In this document: positions 34,720 to 44,024 of the stretch, piece after piece
Layout of the letters: each line of letters starts with the position of its first letter
Position numbering within the stretch: the stretch's first letter is position 1
Translations under genes and position numbers: made by a program
Notes under the pieces: model-generated
Database searches by the model: none
Seen by the model: the letters and a program-made list of their open reading frames with translations, nothing else
Told to the model about the DNA's origin: nothing
Assembly (NCBI RefSeq): GCF_007991635.1
Contig: NZ_BJYS01000042.1
Coordinates: forward strand, 1 to 64,000
Length of the DNA stretch: 64,000 nucleotides
Direction of reading: 5' to 3'
From: Adhaeribacter aerolatus
Lineage (GTDB): Bacteria > Bacteroidota > Bacteroidia > Cytophagales > Hymenobacteraceae

Positions 34720-36558
34720 TTACTTAGCCAGAAAGTCGCCGAAGGAAACCTGCATGTAAGCCTTGCCATAATCTAGTTGCGCCGGGGGCACTGTTTCGTC
34801 TTTCCGGATTATCTTTCTGGCTACGTTATCAAAAGTTACAGCACCGGCTGGAGTGATATACCCAAAACCATCGTTGAAAACATAAAAAGCAAAATCACGG
34901 GCATGGGGGTTCAGCAGGTTTTTACTCCATTGATAATGATTAACCGGTAAATTCATTTGGGCCAAAACAGTAGGTACTATATCGGTTTGGGAGCCAACTT
35001 TGGAGATAACTTGCTGCTGAACAGCGAGCGCGCCACCCGTTAATATAAATGGAATCCGGAATTTGCTGGGAGCATCGTTGGGGTCATCGCCCGGAAAACG
35101 GTGGCCGTGATCGGCAGCCAGCACCACCAAGGTATTCTGCCACCAGGTTTCTTTTTTGGCCGCTGTTATAAACTGCCCCAGGGCATAATCGGTGTAATAT
35201 ACCGAATTGCGGAAACGCGTTGTTTCGTCGGTTCCGGCAAATTTATTTGGAATGGGAATATCGTAGGGCTCGTGGCTGCTCAGGGTGAAGACAGTGGTAA
35301 AAAATGGTTGTTTTTCGTCGTGTAAATCCCGGAGTACCCGCTGCAGCAGTATATGGTCGTGCACCCCCCATTTAGAGTTATAATCTTTTGCCTCGAAATC
35401 GAATTTGCTGATCAGATGGTCGTAGCCGGCGTTTAGCAGGTACGATTTAATATTGGCAAAAGCCAGTTCGCCGCCGTAATAAAACCGGCTGCGGTACCCC
35501 TGCGCCTCTAACTCCTGGTTCAGGTGGGGTAAGTGCTCGGTTTTGCGGGGCGTTTTTACGATAGAGGTAGTCGTTTGCACCGGGTAACTGCTGAGCAGGG
35601 CTACTAAACCTTTTTCGCTCCGGTCGCCGCTCGCGTAAATGCTGTCGAACAATATTCCTTCCCGGGCTAATTTGTCTAAGTTTGGCGTAGCGCCGGGTTT
35701 CGCGCCCAAACAGCCTACCACCTTTACTGTGTAACTTTCCAGGATAATAAACAATACATTGGGCCGCGGGTTTTTCAGCACCATCGGCACCTGGGCGCCT
35801 GCCGGCGTTTTATATAACTCCGATACCAGATTTTGGGCCGATGAGTCCGGGAAATATTCGTAAGGATTTTTGTTTTCGTAATTTCTTTTGCTCAGCGAGT
35901 ACATCAAATTCCAGGGCAGGTTTACGGCGGCATGGTTCGCGAAAATATTATCTGAAAAATATACATCGCTCTGGTTAATGGGAATATGCTGTAAGCCGCC
36001 CCGGATGGGTACAATCAGGAAAGCAAGAAACCAAACCGAAAGCACGATAAAGAGTAATTGCCTTCTGCTGCCAAAAGTAAAATGGGGTACCAGTCGCCGG
36101 AATATATAAAAGCCAAACAATGCTAACCCTAAAAATATAAGCACCAGCAACAGCACGGGCGCATTACCCGCCGAAGCCGCCATTTCGTTGGGGGTAGCAA
36201 GGTACTGCAGGGGCGTAGCATCCAGCCGGAAGCCCCAGGCATTATACAGTTCGAGGTCTATGGCTGTTAGTAAAGCCAGCACTCCAATAAAAAGCCAGGT
36301 GTAATATTTTAAAAAGTTAAAAATGGGTAGCGACGGGAAAATCGCTTTCAATAAAAAAAGAAAAAAAGGAATAACGCTCAGGTAGGCAGCAAAAGAAGCA
36401 TCCATTCTTAAGCCGTACAAAAATATTTGGAGGATTTCGGTAAAGGCTAATTTATTTGTTCTGGAGAAATGATACAGCAAGAAAATTGCTTTGGCCCCTA
36501 TAAAAAATATTACCCAGGTTAAAAAGTACCTTAAATGCAAAAGCCACTTGTTATTCAT
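34720..36558 (-). CDS. LtaS-like membrane sulfatase/phosphoglycerol transferase family protein
   Basis: A 612-residue protein with five N-terminal membrane spans (to about residue 185) and an extracytoplasmic sulfatase-fold domain. NVLFIILESYTVKVVG supplies the first metal ligand (Glu). YASGDRSEKGLVALL takes the place of the nucleophile segment, here with Ser instead of the usual Thr. VVLAADHGHRFPG carries the Asp-His metal pair. Bacteroidota lack lipoteichoic acid, so relatives are thought to modify envelope glycans or lipids with phosphorus-containing groups; the real substrate is unknown. Single gene. Confidence 0.88.
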   Translation of the reverse strand: MNNKWLLHLRYFLTWVIFFIGAKAIFLLYHFSRTNKLAFTEILQIFLYGLRMDASFAAYLSVIPFFLFLLKAIFPSLPIFNFLKYYTWLFIGVLALLTAIDLELYNAWGFRLDATPLQYLATPNEMAASAGNAPVLLLVLIFLGLALFGFYIFRRLVPHFTFGSRRQLLFIVLSVWFLAFLIVPIRGGLQHIPINQSDVYFSDNIFANHAAVNLPWNLMYSLSKRNYENKNPYEYFPDSSAQNLVSELYKTPAGAQVPMVLKNPRPNVLFIILESYTVKVVGCLGAKPGATPNLDKLAREGILFDSIYASGDRSEKGLVALLSSYPVQTTTSIVKTPRKTEHLPHLNQELEAQGYRSRFYYGGELAFANIKSYLLNAGYDHLISKFDFEAKDYNSKWGVHDHILLQRVLRDLHDEKQPFFTTVFTLSSHEPYDIPIPNKFAGTDETTRFRNSVYYTDYALGQFITAAKKETWWQNTLVVLAADHGHRFPGDDPNDAPSKFRIPFILTGGALAVQQQVISKVGSQTDIVPTVLAQMNLPVNHYQWSKNLLNPHARDFAFYVFNDGFGYITPAGAVTFDNVARKIIRKDETVPPAQLDYGKAYMQVSFGDFLAK

Positions 36559-36745
36559 GGCGCAAATATACTTTAAGCACGTTGCAATAACTATATGTCT
36601 TTAAGTAAGCGTGAGTGGTGTAGTTAAAAATACCCATCGTTTCAGGTAAATTGGTAAAATTTTAGCAATTACCCTGTTTTCCGGAAGGTGTTATTTGTAA
36701 ATTTGATAAATTTTTACAGAATTGGTAAAAAAAATGAGGGTATAT

Positions 36746-36776
36746 GTTCGGAAAAACAGAACTATTATTACCTTTG
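36746..36776 (+). promoter_or_regulatory. candidate promoter of the glutamine synthetase gene
   Basis: An exact -7 box TACCTTTG at 36769-36776, with a -33-like TTC (36747-36749) 19 nt upstream, one base off TTG. A second -7 box TAAATTTG lies at 36698-36705. Either would serve the ATG at 36809. Confidence 0.45.
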
Positions 36777-36808
36777 GCAAACTCAATAAAAAACTGTATT
36801 AAAAATCT

Positions 36809-38998
36809 ATGACAGTACTTCGTTTTAGAGCCCTTGAAGTAGCTGCAAGCCGTCAGCCAATCGAAGTGGTAGCTCCTGCACCTAAAATTTCTGATTATTA
36901 CGGTAAAAACGTATTTGGCCTCGAAGCCATGCGAACTACCATGTCGAGCGAGTATTTTAAGAAATTATCATCCGCTATAAAACATGGTACCAAAGTAGAG
37001 CGCAATGTAGCCGATGCCGTTGCAGCCGCTATGAAAACCTGGGCCTTATCGAAAGGCGCTACGCACTACACCCACTGGTTTCAACCGCTAACCGGCGCTA
37101 CCGCCGAAAAGCATGACAGTTTTTTTGATTTGAACAGCGATGGTCAGGCCATTGAAAACTTCAAAGGATCAGCCCTGGTTCAGCAAGAGCCGGATGCTTC
37201 TTCGTTTCCGAACGGCGGTATCCGCAATACTTTTGAAGCCCGTGGTTATACGGCCTGGGACCCGACTTCGCCTGCCTTTATTATAGAAATTGCCGGTGCC
37301 AAAACCCTGTGTATACCTACTATATTTGTAGCTTATACCGGCGAAGCCCTGGATTATAAAGCGCCTTTATTAAAAACCTTGGTTGCCCTGGAAGCTGCTG
37401 CTGTGGATGTTTGCCAGTATTTCGATCGCGATGTTACCAAAGTAAGTGTTACCTTGGGTATTGAGCAGGAATATTTCCTCATCGACAAAGCCTTATACTC
37501 GGCCCGCCCGGACTTAGTAATGACCGGCCGTACTTTATTTGGTCATTCTCCAGCCAAAGGCCAGCAACTCGAAGACCATTATTTTGGTTCTATTCCGACC
37601 CGTGTACACAACTTTATGGTTGATTTTGAGCAGGAATCTCACAAATTAGGTATTCCGCTACGTACCCGCCACAACGAGGTAGCTCCTAACCAATACGAAT
37701 GCGCGCCTACTTTTGAAGATGCTAACTTAGCCGTAGACCACAACCAGTTGTTGATGGATTTGATGAGTAAAGTAGCCGAGCGCCACAATTTTAAAGTGTT
37801 GCTGCACGAAAAACCATTTGCCGGCGTAAACGGTAGTGGTAAGCACAACAACTGGGCAATGTCTACTGATACCGGAGTTAACCTGCTTGGTCCTGGCAAA
37901 CGTCCGAAAGAAAATCTTCAATTCCTGGCTTTCTTTGCTACTACTTTAATGGCCGTTTATAAACATGCCGATTTATTACGGGCCAGTATAGCTTCAGCCA
38001 GCAACGACCACCGTTTAGGCGCCAACGAAGCCCCTCCGGCCATTATTTCGGCCTTTATTGGTTCGCAATTAACCCAGGTATGCGAAGAATTAGAAAATAA
38101 TTCTGCTGTCAACATCGACAAAGGCGATAACATGTACCTGAAATTAGGTATTGATAAAATACCTGAAATTTTACTGGATAACACTGATCGTAACCGTACT
38201 TCGCCTTTTGCTTTTACTGGAAATAAATTTGAGTTCCGGGCGGTTGGTTCTTCGGCTAACAGTTCTTCGGCCATGATTGTTTTAAACTCAATTGTAGCCG
38301 ACCAATTAGTTCAGTTTAAGAATGATGTGGATGCCTTGATTGAAAAAGGCAAAAAGAAAGAAGTTGCTATTATTGATGTAATCCGGCAATACCTCAAAGC
38401 TTCCAAACCCATCCGGTTCGAAGGAAACGGTTATTCGAAAGAATGGGAAGAAGAGGCCGCCCGCCGTGGTTTATCAAACGTAAAAACTACGCCACAGGCC
38501 CTCGATTTCTTAATTACGAAAGAAGCCGAAGATCTATTTAGCCGGTTAGGCATTTATTCTAAAGTGGAGTTGCACGCCCGCCACGAAATATTGCTGGAAG
38601 AATACATGAAGAAAATCCAGATTGAAGGACGTGTGCTCGGCGATTTGGCGTTGAATCATATTATTCCGACTGCCGTTGCTTACCAGAATAAACTTATTAC
38701 CAACATTAAAGGTTTGCGCGAAATTGGCCTGGAAGAGGAATTCTACAATACTACTTTAGATACTGTTAAAGCTATTTCACGGCACGTTTCTATTATTAAA
38801 AAGAATGTTGACGAGATGGTAGAGAAACGGAAAGTAGCGAACAAAATAGAAGATACCCGTACGCGCGCCATTATGTACTGCGATGAAGTAAGACCTTATT
38901 TCGATACCATCCGGTACAGCGTTGATAAACTGGAGTTAATGGTGGACGACGATGATTGGCCATTGGTTAAATACCGCGAAATGCTGTTTACGCACTAG
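36809..38998 (+). CDS. glnN: type III glutamine synthetase
   Basis: A 729-residue ATP-dependent enzyme that makes glutamine from glutamate and ammonia. The length and the opening, with DYYGKNVFG and then HYTHWFQPLTGATAEKHDSF, are those of GSIII, the main glutamine synthetase of Bacteroidota. SVTLGIEQEYFL, RTRHNEVAPNQYECAPTFE and GKHNNWAMST carry the active-site Glu, Arg and His residues. GSIII is dodecameric and lacks the adenylylation control of type I enzymes. No PII or ammonium-transporter genes are adjacent. It is transcribed alone and closed by a terminator. Confidence 0.95.
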   Translation: MTVLRFRALEVAASRQPIEVVAPAPKISDYYGKNVFGLEAMRTTMSSEYFKKLSSAIKHGTKVERNVADAVAAAMKTWALSKGATHYTHWFQPLTGATAEKHDSFFDLNSDGQAIENFKGSALVQQEPDASSFPNGGIRNTFEARGYTAWDPTSPAFIIEIAGAKTLCIPTIFVAYTGEALDYKAPLLKTLVALEAAAVDVCQYFDRDVTKVSVTLGIEQEYFLIDKALYSARPDLVMTGRTLFGHSPAKGQQLEDHYFGSIPTRVHNFMVDFEQESHKLGIPLRTRHNEVAPNQYECAPTFEDANLAVDHNQLLMDLMSKVAERHNFKVLLHEKPFAGVNGSGKHNNWAMSTDTGVNLLGPGKRPKENLQFLAFFATTLMAVYKHADLLRASIASASNDHRLGANEAPPAIISAFIGSQLTQVCEELENNSAVNIDKGDNMYLKLGIDKIPEILLDNTDRNRTSPFAFTGNKFEFRAVGSSANSSSAMIVLNSIVADQLVQFKNDVDALIEKGKKKEVAIIDVIRQYLKASKPIRFEGNGYSKEWEEEAARRGLSNVKTTPQALDFLITKEAEDLFSRLGIYSKVELHARHEILLEEYMKKIQIEGRVLGDLALNHIIPTAVAYQNKLITNIKGLREIGLEEEFYNTTLDTVKAISRHVSIIKKNVDEMVEKRKVANKIEDTRTRAIMYCDEVRPYFDTIRYSVDKLELMVDDDDWPLVKYREMLFTH

Positions 38999-39023
38999 TA
39001 AACCGAAATAAATTGAAATAAAG

Positions 39024-39050
39024 AAGGCTCCGATTCCGGAGCCTTTTTTA
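39024..39050 (+). terminator. rho-independent terminator of glnN
   Basis: AAGGCTCCG-attc-CGGAGCCTT, a perfect 9-bp stem followed by a T tract. Confidence 0.9.
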
Positions 39051-39088
39051 TAAACTTAAACCTAAACATTAAAATTACAACGTCTTTA

Positions 39089-39565
39089 TCAGGCCGCCTG
39101 GCCCGGTGAAAATTTATCTTTAACCTGATTTTTCAGAATATTTAATTTTTCCAGTTGACTCGTAACGCCTACCGAGTTTAATAAATCCTGCACTTTTCCG
39201 CTTTTTAAAGCTTTTTTGCTTAACCTTTTTATAATAAAAGGCACTAATAAAGTAGCCACATTTAAAGCCACACCGCCGGGTAAACCAAAGCGTAAGATTA
39301 AGCGACCAACCAGCCTTTGTATAATTTTATCTGCAACCAAGTTGGTGCCTGCCTGCACGGGGGCGCTCTTCAGAAAAGTAACAACCCCGTTATAATTGCC
39401 GTTTTTCAATTCGGCTTGTAAAATCTCCTTCACGGTACCGGAAGCCAGAGAAATAATATCAAAGGCCTGCTTTCCTTTCACGCCAAACTTTTCGGCCTGG
39501 TCCTGAATACGCTCCCGGAAACCGTTATTAAAATATTTATTAAGCATCTGCGTAAAATTTCCCAT
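39089..39565 (-). CDS. 158-residue unknown helical protein
   Basis: A basic, mostly helical protein. It has a hydrophobic segment near residues 86-114 (RLILRFGLPGGVALNVATLLVPFI) that could be one membrane span or hairpin. The N-terminus (MGNFTQMLNKYFNNGF) and the C-terminus (LEKLNILKNQVKDKF) are amphipathic. No family recognised. It is convergent with glnN. The coding frame is clean and GC content is like that of neighbouring genes, so I believe it is real. Function unknown. Confidence 0.65.
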   Translation of the reverse strand: MGNFTQMLNKYFNNGFRERIQDQAEKFGVKGKQAFDIISLASGTVKEILQAELKNGNYNGVVTFLKSAPVQAGTNLVADKIIQRLVGRLILRFGLPGGVALNVATLLVPFIIKRLSKKALKSGKVQDLLNSVGVTSQLEKLNILKNQVKDKFSPGQAA

Positions 39566-40024
39566 CTTTTAAATAAATAAGCAAAAACCTTTCCAGAGTG
39601 ATTAAACCAGATGAAGTTATTCAGATTAACGGGACAAAATATTCTTAGTATACCTTAATAAGGCGTAAAAGGATGATTTTATGCAGAAAGCAAAAGAGAC
39701 ACACCTTTTAAGCTTTATAAAGCCTAGTTTTTCAGCATAGAATATCTGCCCATAGTTTTGCGAGTAGAGCCTGCGATGTCTTTTAACCTGTAATTGCAGA
39801 TGAATCACGCCGCCACGGTAATGTGGGCCTAAGTAAATATATCTGGATGAAGCACCAGAATAGTTGTTTTCAAACCTGCAATAGAAAGCAGCCGCTGAAA
39901 TTGCATCTGTTTAAAACAATAATAGAATAACCTTAAATAAATAAATTGGGCTTATTTTTGCGGTACGCCAACCGAACAAACCTGGCCTTTTTTTAGTTAA
40001 GAAGAGTACACGCCTGATATTTAT
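39566..40024. other. intergenic stretch upstream of ispG
   Basis: Contains an exact -7 box TATTTTTG at 39953-39960, 65 bases before the ispG ATG, but no TTG at the expected spacing. A 60-codon minus-strand frame (39626-39808) has gene-unlike composition and was not accepted. Nothing else recognised. Confidence 0.45.
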
Positions 40025-42007
40025 ATGAATGTAAATTATTGTCCGAGCCTGACTGCCTACGTGCGCCGCGAAACCCGCGAAGTAGCCATCGGGGATATTG
40101 CCCTGGGGGGTAAGAACCCAATTAGGGTGCAATCGATGACTACCGTTGATACTATGGATACGTTGGGTTCGGTAGAGCAGACCATCAGAATGGTAGAGGC
40201 TGGTTGCGAATATGTGCGTATTACCGCTCCAAGCGTAAAAGAAGCCGAAAACCTGCGGCATATTAAAGCCGAATTGCGCCGCCGGGGCTACCATGTACCT
40301 TTAATCGCCGATATCCATTTTACGCCCAATGCCGCTGAACTAGCGGCCCGGATTGTAGAAAAAGTTCGGATTAACCCCGGTAATTACGCCGATAAAAAAA
40401 AGTTTGAAGTAATAGAATACACCGATGCCACTTACCAGGCCGAACTGGACCGGATTCGGGAACGGTTTGTACCGCTGGTAAAAATCTGTAAAGAATACGG
40501 AACGGCGATGCGCATCGGCACCAATCACGGTTCTTTATCCGATAGAATATTAAGCCGCTACGGCGATACACCGCTCGGCATGGTTGAAAGTGCGCTGGAG
40601 TTCCTGCGGATCTGTGAAGACCTGAATTACTACGATATTGTGCTTTCGATGAAGGCCAGCAATACGCAGGTAATGGTGCAGGCTTACCGGCTACTGGCGC
40701 AAAAACTGGAAGAAGAAGGCTTGCAGCCTTACCCGTTTCATTTGGGCGTGACGGAGGCCGGTGAAGGCGAAGACGGCCGTATAAAATCGGCGGTGGGTAT
40801 TGGCACCCTGCTCGAAGACGGCATAGGTGATACGGTGCGGGTATCGTTGACCGAAGCGCCGGAGTTTGAAGCCCCGGTAGCCCGGATGCTCATCGACCGC
40901 TACACCGACCGGGCCAGCCACGATTTTATTAAACCAATCTGCAACGTTCCTATTAATCCGTTTCAGTACCACCGCCGCGAAACCACAGAGGTAGGCAACC
41001 TGGGTGGCCAGAACGTGCCGCGGGTAATCGCCGACCTTAGCCGCTTAACCGATGTGCAATACGCCGACCTTAAAAGCGTAGGCCATTTATACTCGATGCT
41101 GCTGGATAAGTTTAACATGAACGATTTAGGCGCGGATTATATTTATACCGGCAGCCAACCGATAACTTTTATGTTGCCTAACGGCCTGAAAGAAATTGTG
41201 GATTATGCTGCCTGGTTAGCCGGTGGCCAGCGCCCGGAGCATTATCCGGTTTTAACCCAAGCCGAGTATGCTGCTCCAAATCAACGCCACCCCGAGATAA
41301 ACTTTGTATTTCAAGAAATAAATTCTTTAAAAGACGAAACCATTGCCCAGTTAAAAGCCGATAAAACGGCTGTAATTATTCTTTACACCAATAATAAGCA
41401 CGCCATGGCCGAACTGCGGAAAGGTTTCTTCCGGCTGATGAATAACGGCGTAACCAATCCGGTAATTATCAACCGCCAGTATCCGGAGCTGGGACTGGAA
41501 ATAACGCAGTTGTATGCTTCTACCGATGTGGGTGGTTTGCTGCTGGATGGTTTGGGCGATGGCGTAGTACTAAGCACCGAATTATTACCCGAGCGCAGTA
41601 AACCCGAATGGCTGCGCCAGATTGATCACCTGAATAAATTGAGCTTCGGCATATTGCAGGCCGCCCGTACGCGCATGAGCAAAACCGAATATATCAGTTG
41701 CCCCAGTTGCGGCCGTACTTTGTTCGATTTACAGGAAACCACTGCCATGATTCGCAAACGCACCGACCACCTGAAAGGCGTGAAAATTGGTATTATGGGC
41801 TGCATTGTAAATGGCCCCGGCGAAATGGCCGATGCGGATTACGGGTATGTGGGCGTGGGCAAAGGCAAAATTGCGCTGTACCGTGGCCAAAACGTTATCA
41901 AAAAAGCAGTTCCGGAAGATGCTGCCGTAGACGAGCTGATCGAACTAATACGGGAAGATGGAAAGTGGGTAGAGCCCATGGTGTTAGAGCAGGAGATTAA
42001 CTTATAG
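40025..42007 (+). CDS. ispG: 4-hydroxy-3-methylbut-2-enyl diphosphate synthase, long form
   Basis: A 660-residue iron-sulfur enzyme of the MEP isoprenoid pathway. It converts MEcPP to HMBPP. The TIM-barrel part (about 12-290) begins REVAIGDIALGGKNPIRVQSMTTVDT. A large inserted domain (about 300-540) marks the three-domain form known from Bacteroidota, Chlorobi, chlamydiae and plants. The C-terminal 4Fe-4S ligands are Cys559, Cys562 and Cys593, with Glu600 in NGPGE. No other MEP genes are adjacent. A small lipoprotein gene follows 22 bases downstream and may be co-transcribed. Confidence 0.95.
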   Translation: MNVNYCPSLTAYVRRETREVAIGDIALGGKNPIRVQSMTTVDTMDTLGSVEQTIRMVEAGCEYVRITAPSVKEAENLRHIKAELRRRGYHVPLIADIHFTPNAAELAARIVEKVRINPGNYADKKKFEVIEYTDATYQAELDRIRERFVPLVKICKEYGTAMRIGTNHGSLSDRILSRYGDTPLGMVESALEFLRICEDLNYYDIVLSMKASNTQVMVQAYRLLAQKLEEEGLQPYPFHLGVTEAGEGEDGRIKSAVGIGTLLEDGIGDTVRVSLTEAPEFEAPVARMLIDRYTDRASHDFIKPICNVPINPFQYHRRETTEVGNLGGQNVPRVIADLSRLTDVQYADLKSVGHLYSMLLDKFNMNDLGADYIYTGSQPITFMLPNGLKEIVDYAAWLAGGQRPEHYPVLTQAEYAAPNQRHPEINFVFQEINSLKDETIAQLKADKTAVIILYTNNKHAMAELRKGFFRLMNNGVTNPVIINRQYPELGLEITQLYASTDVGGLLLDGLGDGVVLSTELLPERSKPEWLRQIDHLNKLSFGILQAARTRMSKTEYISCPSCGRTLFDLQETTAMIRKRTDHLKGVKIGIMGCIVNGPGEMADADYGYVGVGKGKIALYRGQNVIKKAVPEDAAVDELIELIREDGKWVEPMVLEQEINL

Positions 42008-42029
42008 CTAAAATATATTACCTGAACAG

Positions 42030-42545
42030 ATGGCGGCGCCGGTAGCAATTCTTAAATCTTTATTTAAGCTTTTAGGATTGCTGCTATTTTTCTCCTGCTC
42101 GCCAGTAAATACGCCTGCTGAACTGCCCAAGATTAAATTAGAGGAATTACCCAAGTGGACCTGGCCGGTTATAGGGGATACAACGTTTAAAGAGCAATAC
42201 GAATTTAATTTCAGGATTAACCCGTTTTACTTGCAGGCCGATTTTGATAAAGATGGAATTTCCGATATAGCCATTTTGATAAAAGAGAAAAAATCCGGTA
42301 AAACCGGTCTGGCTATTTTGCGCAACGGCCATACCCAACCCAGTTTATTTGGCGCCGGGCAGGTTGGCAGTTACGGGGGCGATGACTGGGCCTGGTTACG
42401 CACCTGGAAAACCGAAACCATTTTGCCGGCCGGGTCGGGGGTGCAAACCGCCGGAGACGTTCTTATATTATTTCTGCAGGAGAAAGAGCAACGGGTACCC
42501 TGGCTGTTCTGGGATGGGAGATCCTGGCAATGGAAAGCGGATTAG
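42030..42545 (+). CDS. small lipoprotein with VCBS/FG-GAP-like calcium loop
   Basis: A 171-residue predicted lipoprotein. A hydrophobic N-terminus ends in lipobox FFSC (Cys23). The mature domain contains DFDKDGISDIAILIKEKK, a DxDxDGxxD calcium-binding loop as in FG-GAP/VCBS repeats, then GLAILRNG and a Trp-rich end (DDWAWLRTW, WLFWDGRSWQW). It may fold like half a beta-propeller blade pair. It starts 22 bases after ispG. Function unknown. Confidence 0.7.
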   Translation: MAAPVAILKSLFKLLGLLLFFSCSPVNTPAELPKIKLEELPKWTWPVIGDTTFKEQYEFNFRINPFYLQADFDKDGISDIAILIKEKKSGKTGLAILRNGHTQPSLFGAGQVGSYGGDDWAWLRTWKTETILPAGSGVQTAGDVLILFLQEKEQRVPWLFWDGRSWQWKAD

Positions 42546-42738
42546 ATTTTCGCGTTGAATTATACCAGTAAGTGTCTGCTTTTTACTTCTGCCTGAGTTT
42601 AAATTTGAGTTTTCGAAAATAAGCGTTTAATTTACCAAACTTCTTTCCTGTATTACTTGTTTTAATAAAGCCGGCATTCGTTATCATTGCCGTTGATTTT
42701 CTATCGGTTAGTATGGTATTATCTTTAAATATTCAGGC

Positions 42739-42906
42739 ATGAAAGGCTTATTTAATTTTTCGGAAGTAGCTACTTATTTCTTCCGGAAAAAAGACCCCAA
42801 CAGAAAAGCAAACTTTAACCTACGCAGCATGCATTTTATAAATAAATTATCTATGCTGATGTTTCTGGTAGCTTTGTTTATTATTATATTCCGTCACGTT
42901 TTTTAA
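42739..42906 (+). CDS. DUF6728-type single-span membrane miniprotein
   Basis: An ATG at 42739 opens a 55-codon frame ending TAA at 42904-42906. The N-terminal FSEVATYFFRKKDPNRKANFNLR block followed by MHFINKLSMLMFLVALFIII is the pattern of a short family (DUF6728) common in Cytophagales: a cytoplasmic positively charged segment and one C-terminal membrane span. Its stop codon overlaps the next start as TAATG, so the YjbR-like gene is translationally coupled. Role unknown. Confidence 0.8.
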   Translation: MKGLFNFSEVATYFFRKKDPNRKANFNLRSMHFINKLSMLMFLVALFIIIFRHVF

Positions 42907-43256
42907 TGAATATAGAGGAGTTTCGGGAGTATTGTTTGGTAAAGCCCGGCGTTACGGAGGAAACCCCTTTTGGTATTGATACGCTGGTATTTAAAGTAGG
43001 CGGTAAAATCTTCGCACTAACCGATATTAATACCTTTGCCAGTATTAACCTAAAATGCGACCCCGAAAAAGCTGTGGAATTGCGTGAGCGATATGATGCC
43101 ATTAAACCCGGTTACCACATGAATAAAAAGCATTGGAATACTGTAATGCTTGCCGGTACTATTAACGACCGGTTGTTGCGGGAATTAATCGATCATTCGT
43201 ATTCCTTGGTAGCAGCCAGTTTACCTAAAAATATAAAAAGCCACCTGGGCTTGTAA
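42906..43256 (+). CDS. MmcQ/YjbR-family protein
   Basis: A 116-residue protein of the YjbR (CyaY-like fold) family. FREYCLVKPGVTEETPFGIDTLVFKVGGKIFAL near the N-terminus and KCDPEKAVELRERYDAIKPGYHMNKKHWNTV in the middle are diagnostic. Structures show a double-wing DNA-binding-like fold, but the cellular role is not established. Translation is coupled to the DUF6728 gene through TAATG. The HWNTV motif and C-terminal DHSYSLVAASLPK are conserved. Confidence 0.9.
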   Translation: MNIEEFREYCLVKPGVTEETPFGIDTLVFKVGGKIFALTDINTFASINLKCDPEKAVELRERYDAIKPGYHMNKKHWNTVMLAGTINDRLLRELIDHSYSLVAASLPKNIKSHLGL

Positions 43257-43352
43257 GCATAAAATTTCTTTTGCTGTTTCTGAAAATACAGATAAAAATA
43301 GAGTGTAGAAACAAGAACTCACATTGCTTGTTCGGGTTTGTGCATCGCTGTT

Positions 43353-43622
43353 TTAAACTTCCTTTTCTTTCCTTTGCTGATAAGACTCATTCCGAATCAG
43401 GAAAAACCAATTCTTAACTTTTAGTTCAAAGCTGTCTTCGGGTATGTAGTTAAAGGTGTAATCATTCCAATTACATAGGATTGCTTTTTGCTTCTTAAAC
43501 AAATTTTCACGTACCCAAATAATATCACCTGTCCGGTAATTTTTAATCTTCCGTTTCATTTCACGCATTACGTAAATTAAGCCCAGCAAAAATATAAAGG
43601 CAGCCTCAATCAGGAGTAACAT
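43353..43622 (-). CDS. 89-residue membrane-anchored unknown protein
   Basis: One N-terminal membrane span (LLLIEAAFIFLLGLIYVM, residues 2-19), then a basic stretch (KRKIKNYRTGDIIW) and a small domain that may be an SH3-like barrel (IIWVRENLFKKQKAILCNWNDYTFNYIP). No family recognised. It stands alone between the YjbR gene and a long AT-rich gap. Moderately sure it is real, because the membrane-topology layout is consistent. Confidence 0.6.
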   Translation of the reverse strand: MLLLIEAAFIFLLGLIYVMREMKRKIKNYRTGDIIWVRENLFKKQKAILCNWNDYTFNYIPEDSFELKVKNWFFLIRNESYQQRKEKEV

Positions 43623-44024
43623 TTAACCACAAAATAGTAGAATTATTCTTTCGCTAATTTAAACTATTATTGTTTCTTAAAAATATTTAATATGAATATT
43701 TTAAGTAAATGAATAAGCTATAAAGTATTTAAAACAATGGTGTATTTAATTCCTGTGCGGCCATTTAATAAAAATGAAAGATAAAGCAAACGTAATCGCT
43801 TCCTCTGATAATTATTAAGATTTAGCAAATTAGCTGTTTCTTAGCTTGCTTACAGCGGATAAGCTGTAGTAATATAAAGTTAGTAAATACTATTCTTGCC
43901 CACTGAAATTTTATAACAGTAGTTTCTGCTTACTACCTGCAACTCTGCTTTTTAATATTCAATAATTATTTATTTTGCTTTGGTACGTAATTGTTTCGGA
44001 ACTTTGCGGGCCAACTGTACCGCT
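43623..44024. other. AT-rich intergenic stretch upstream of hrpB
   Basis: No gene or exact promoter seen. An in-frame TTG at 43980 would lengthen HrpB by 15 residues, but the ATG at 44025 fits the family start better. Confidence 0.45.

Noticed and set aside
36563-36570. Exact TAnnTTTG box (minus strand) at the LtaS-like gene
   Set aside because: Transcription would start at or inside the ATG and the nearest TTG is only 14 nt away; treated as chance or at best unproven.
39626-39808. 60-codon minus-strand frame upstream of ispG
   Set aside because: Composition is unlike neighbouring proteins, no motif, no terminator or promoter pair.
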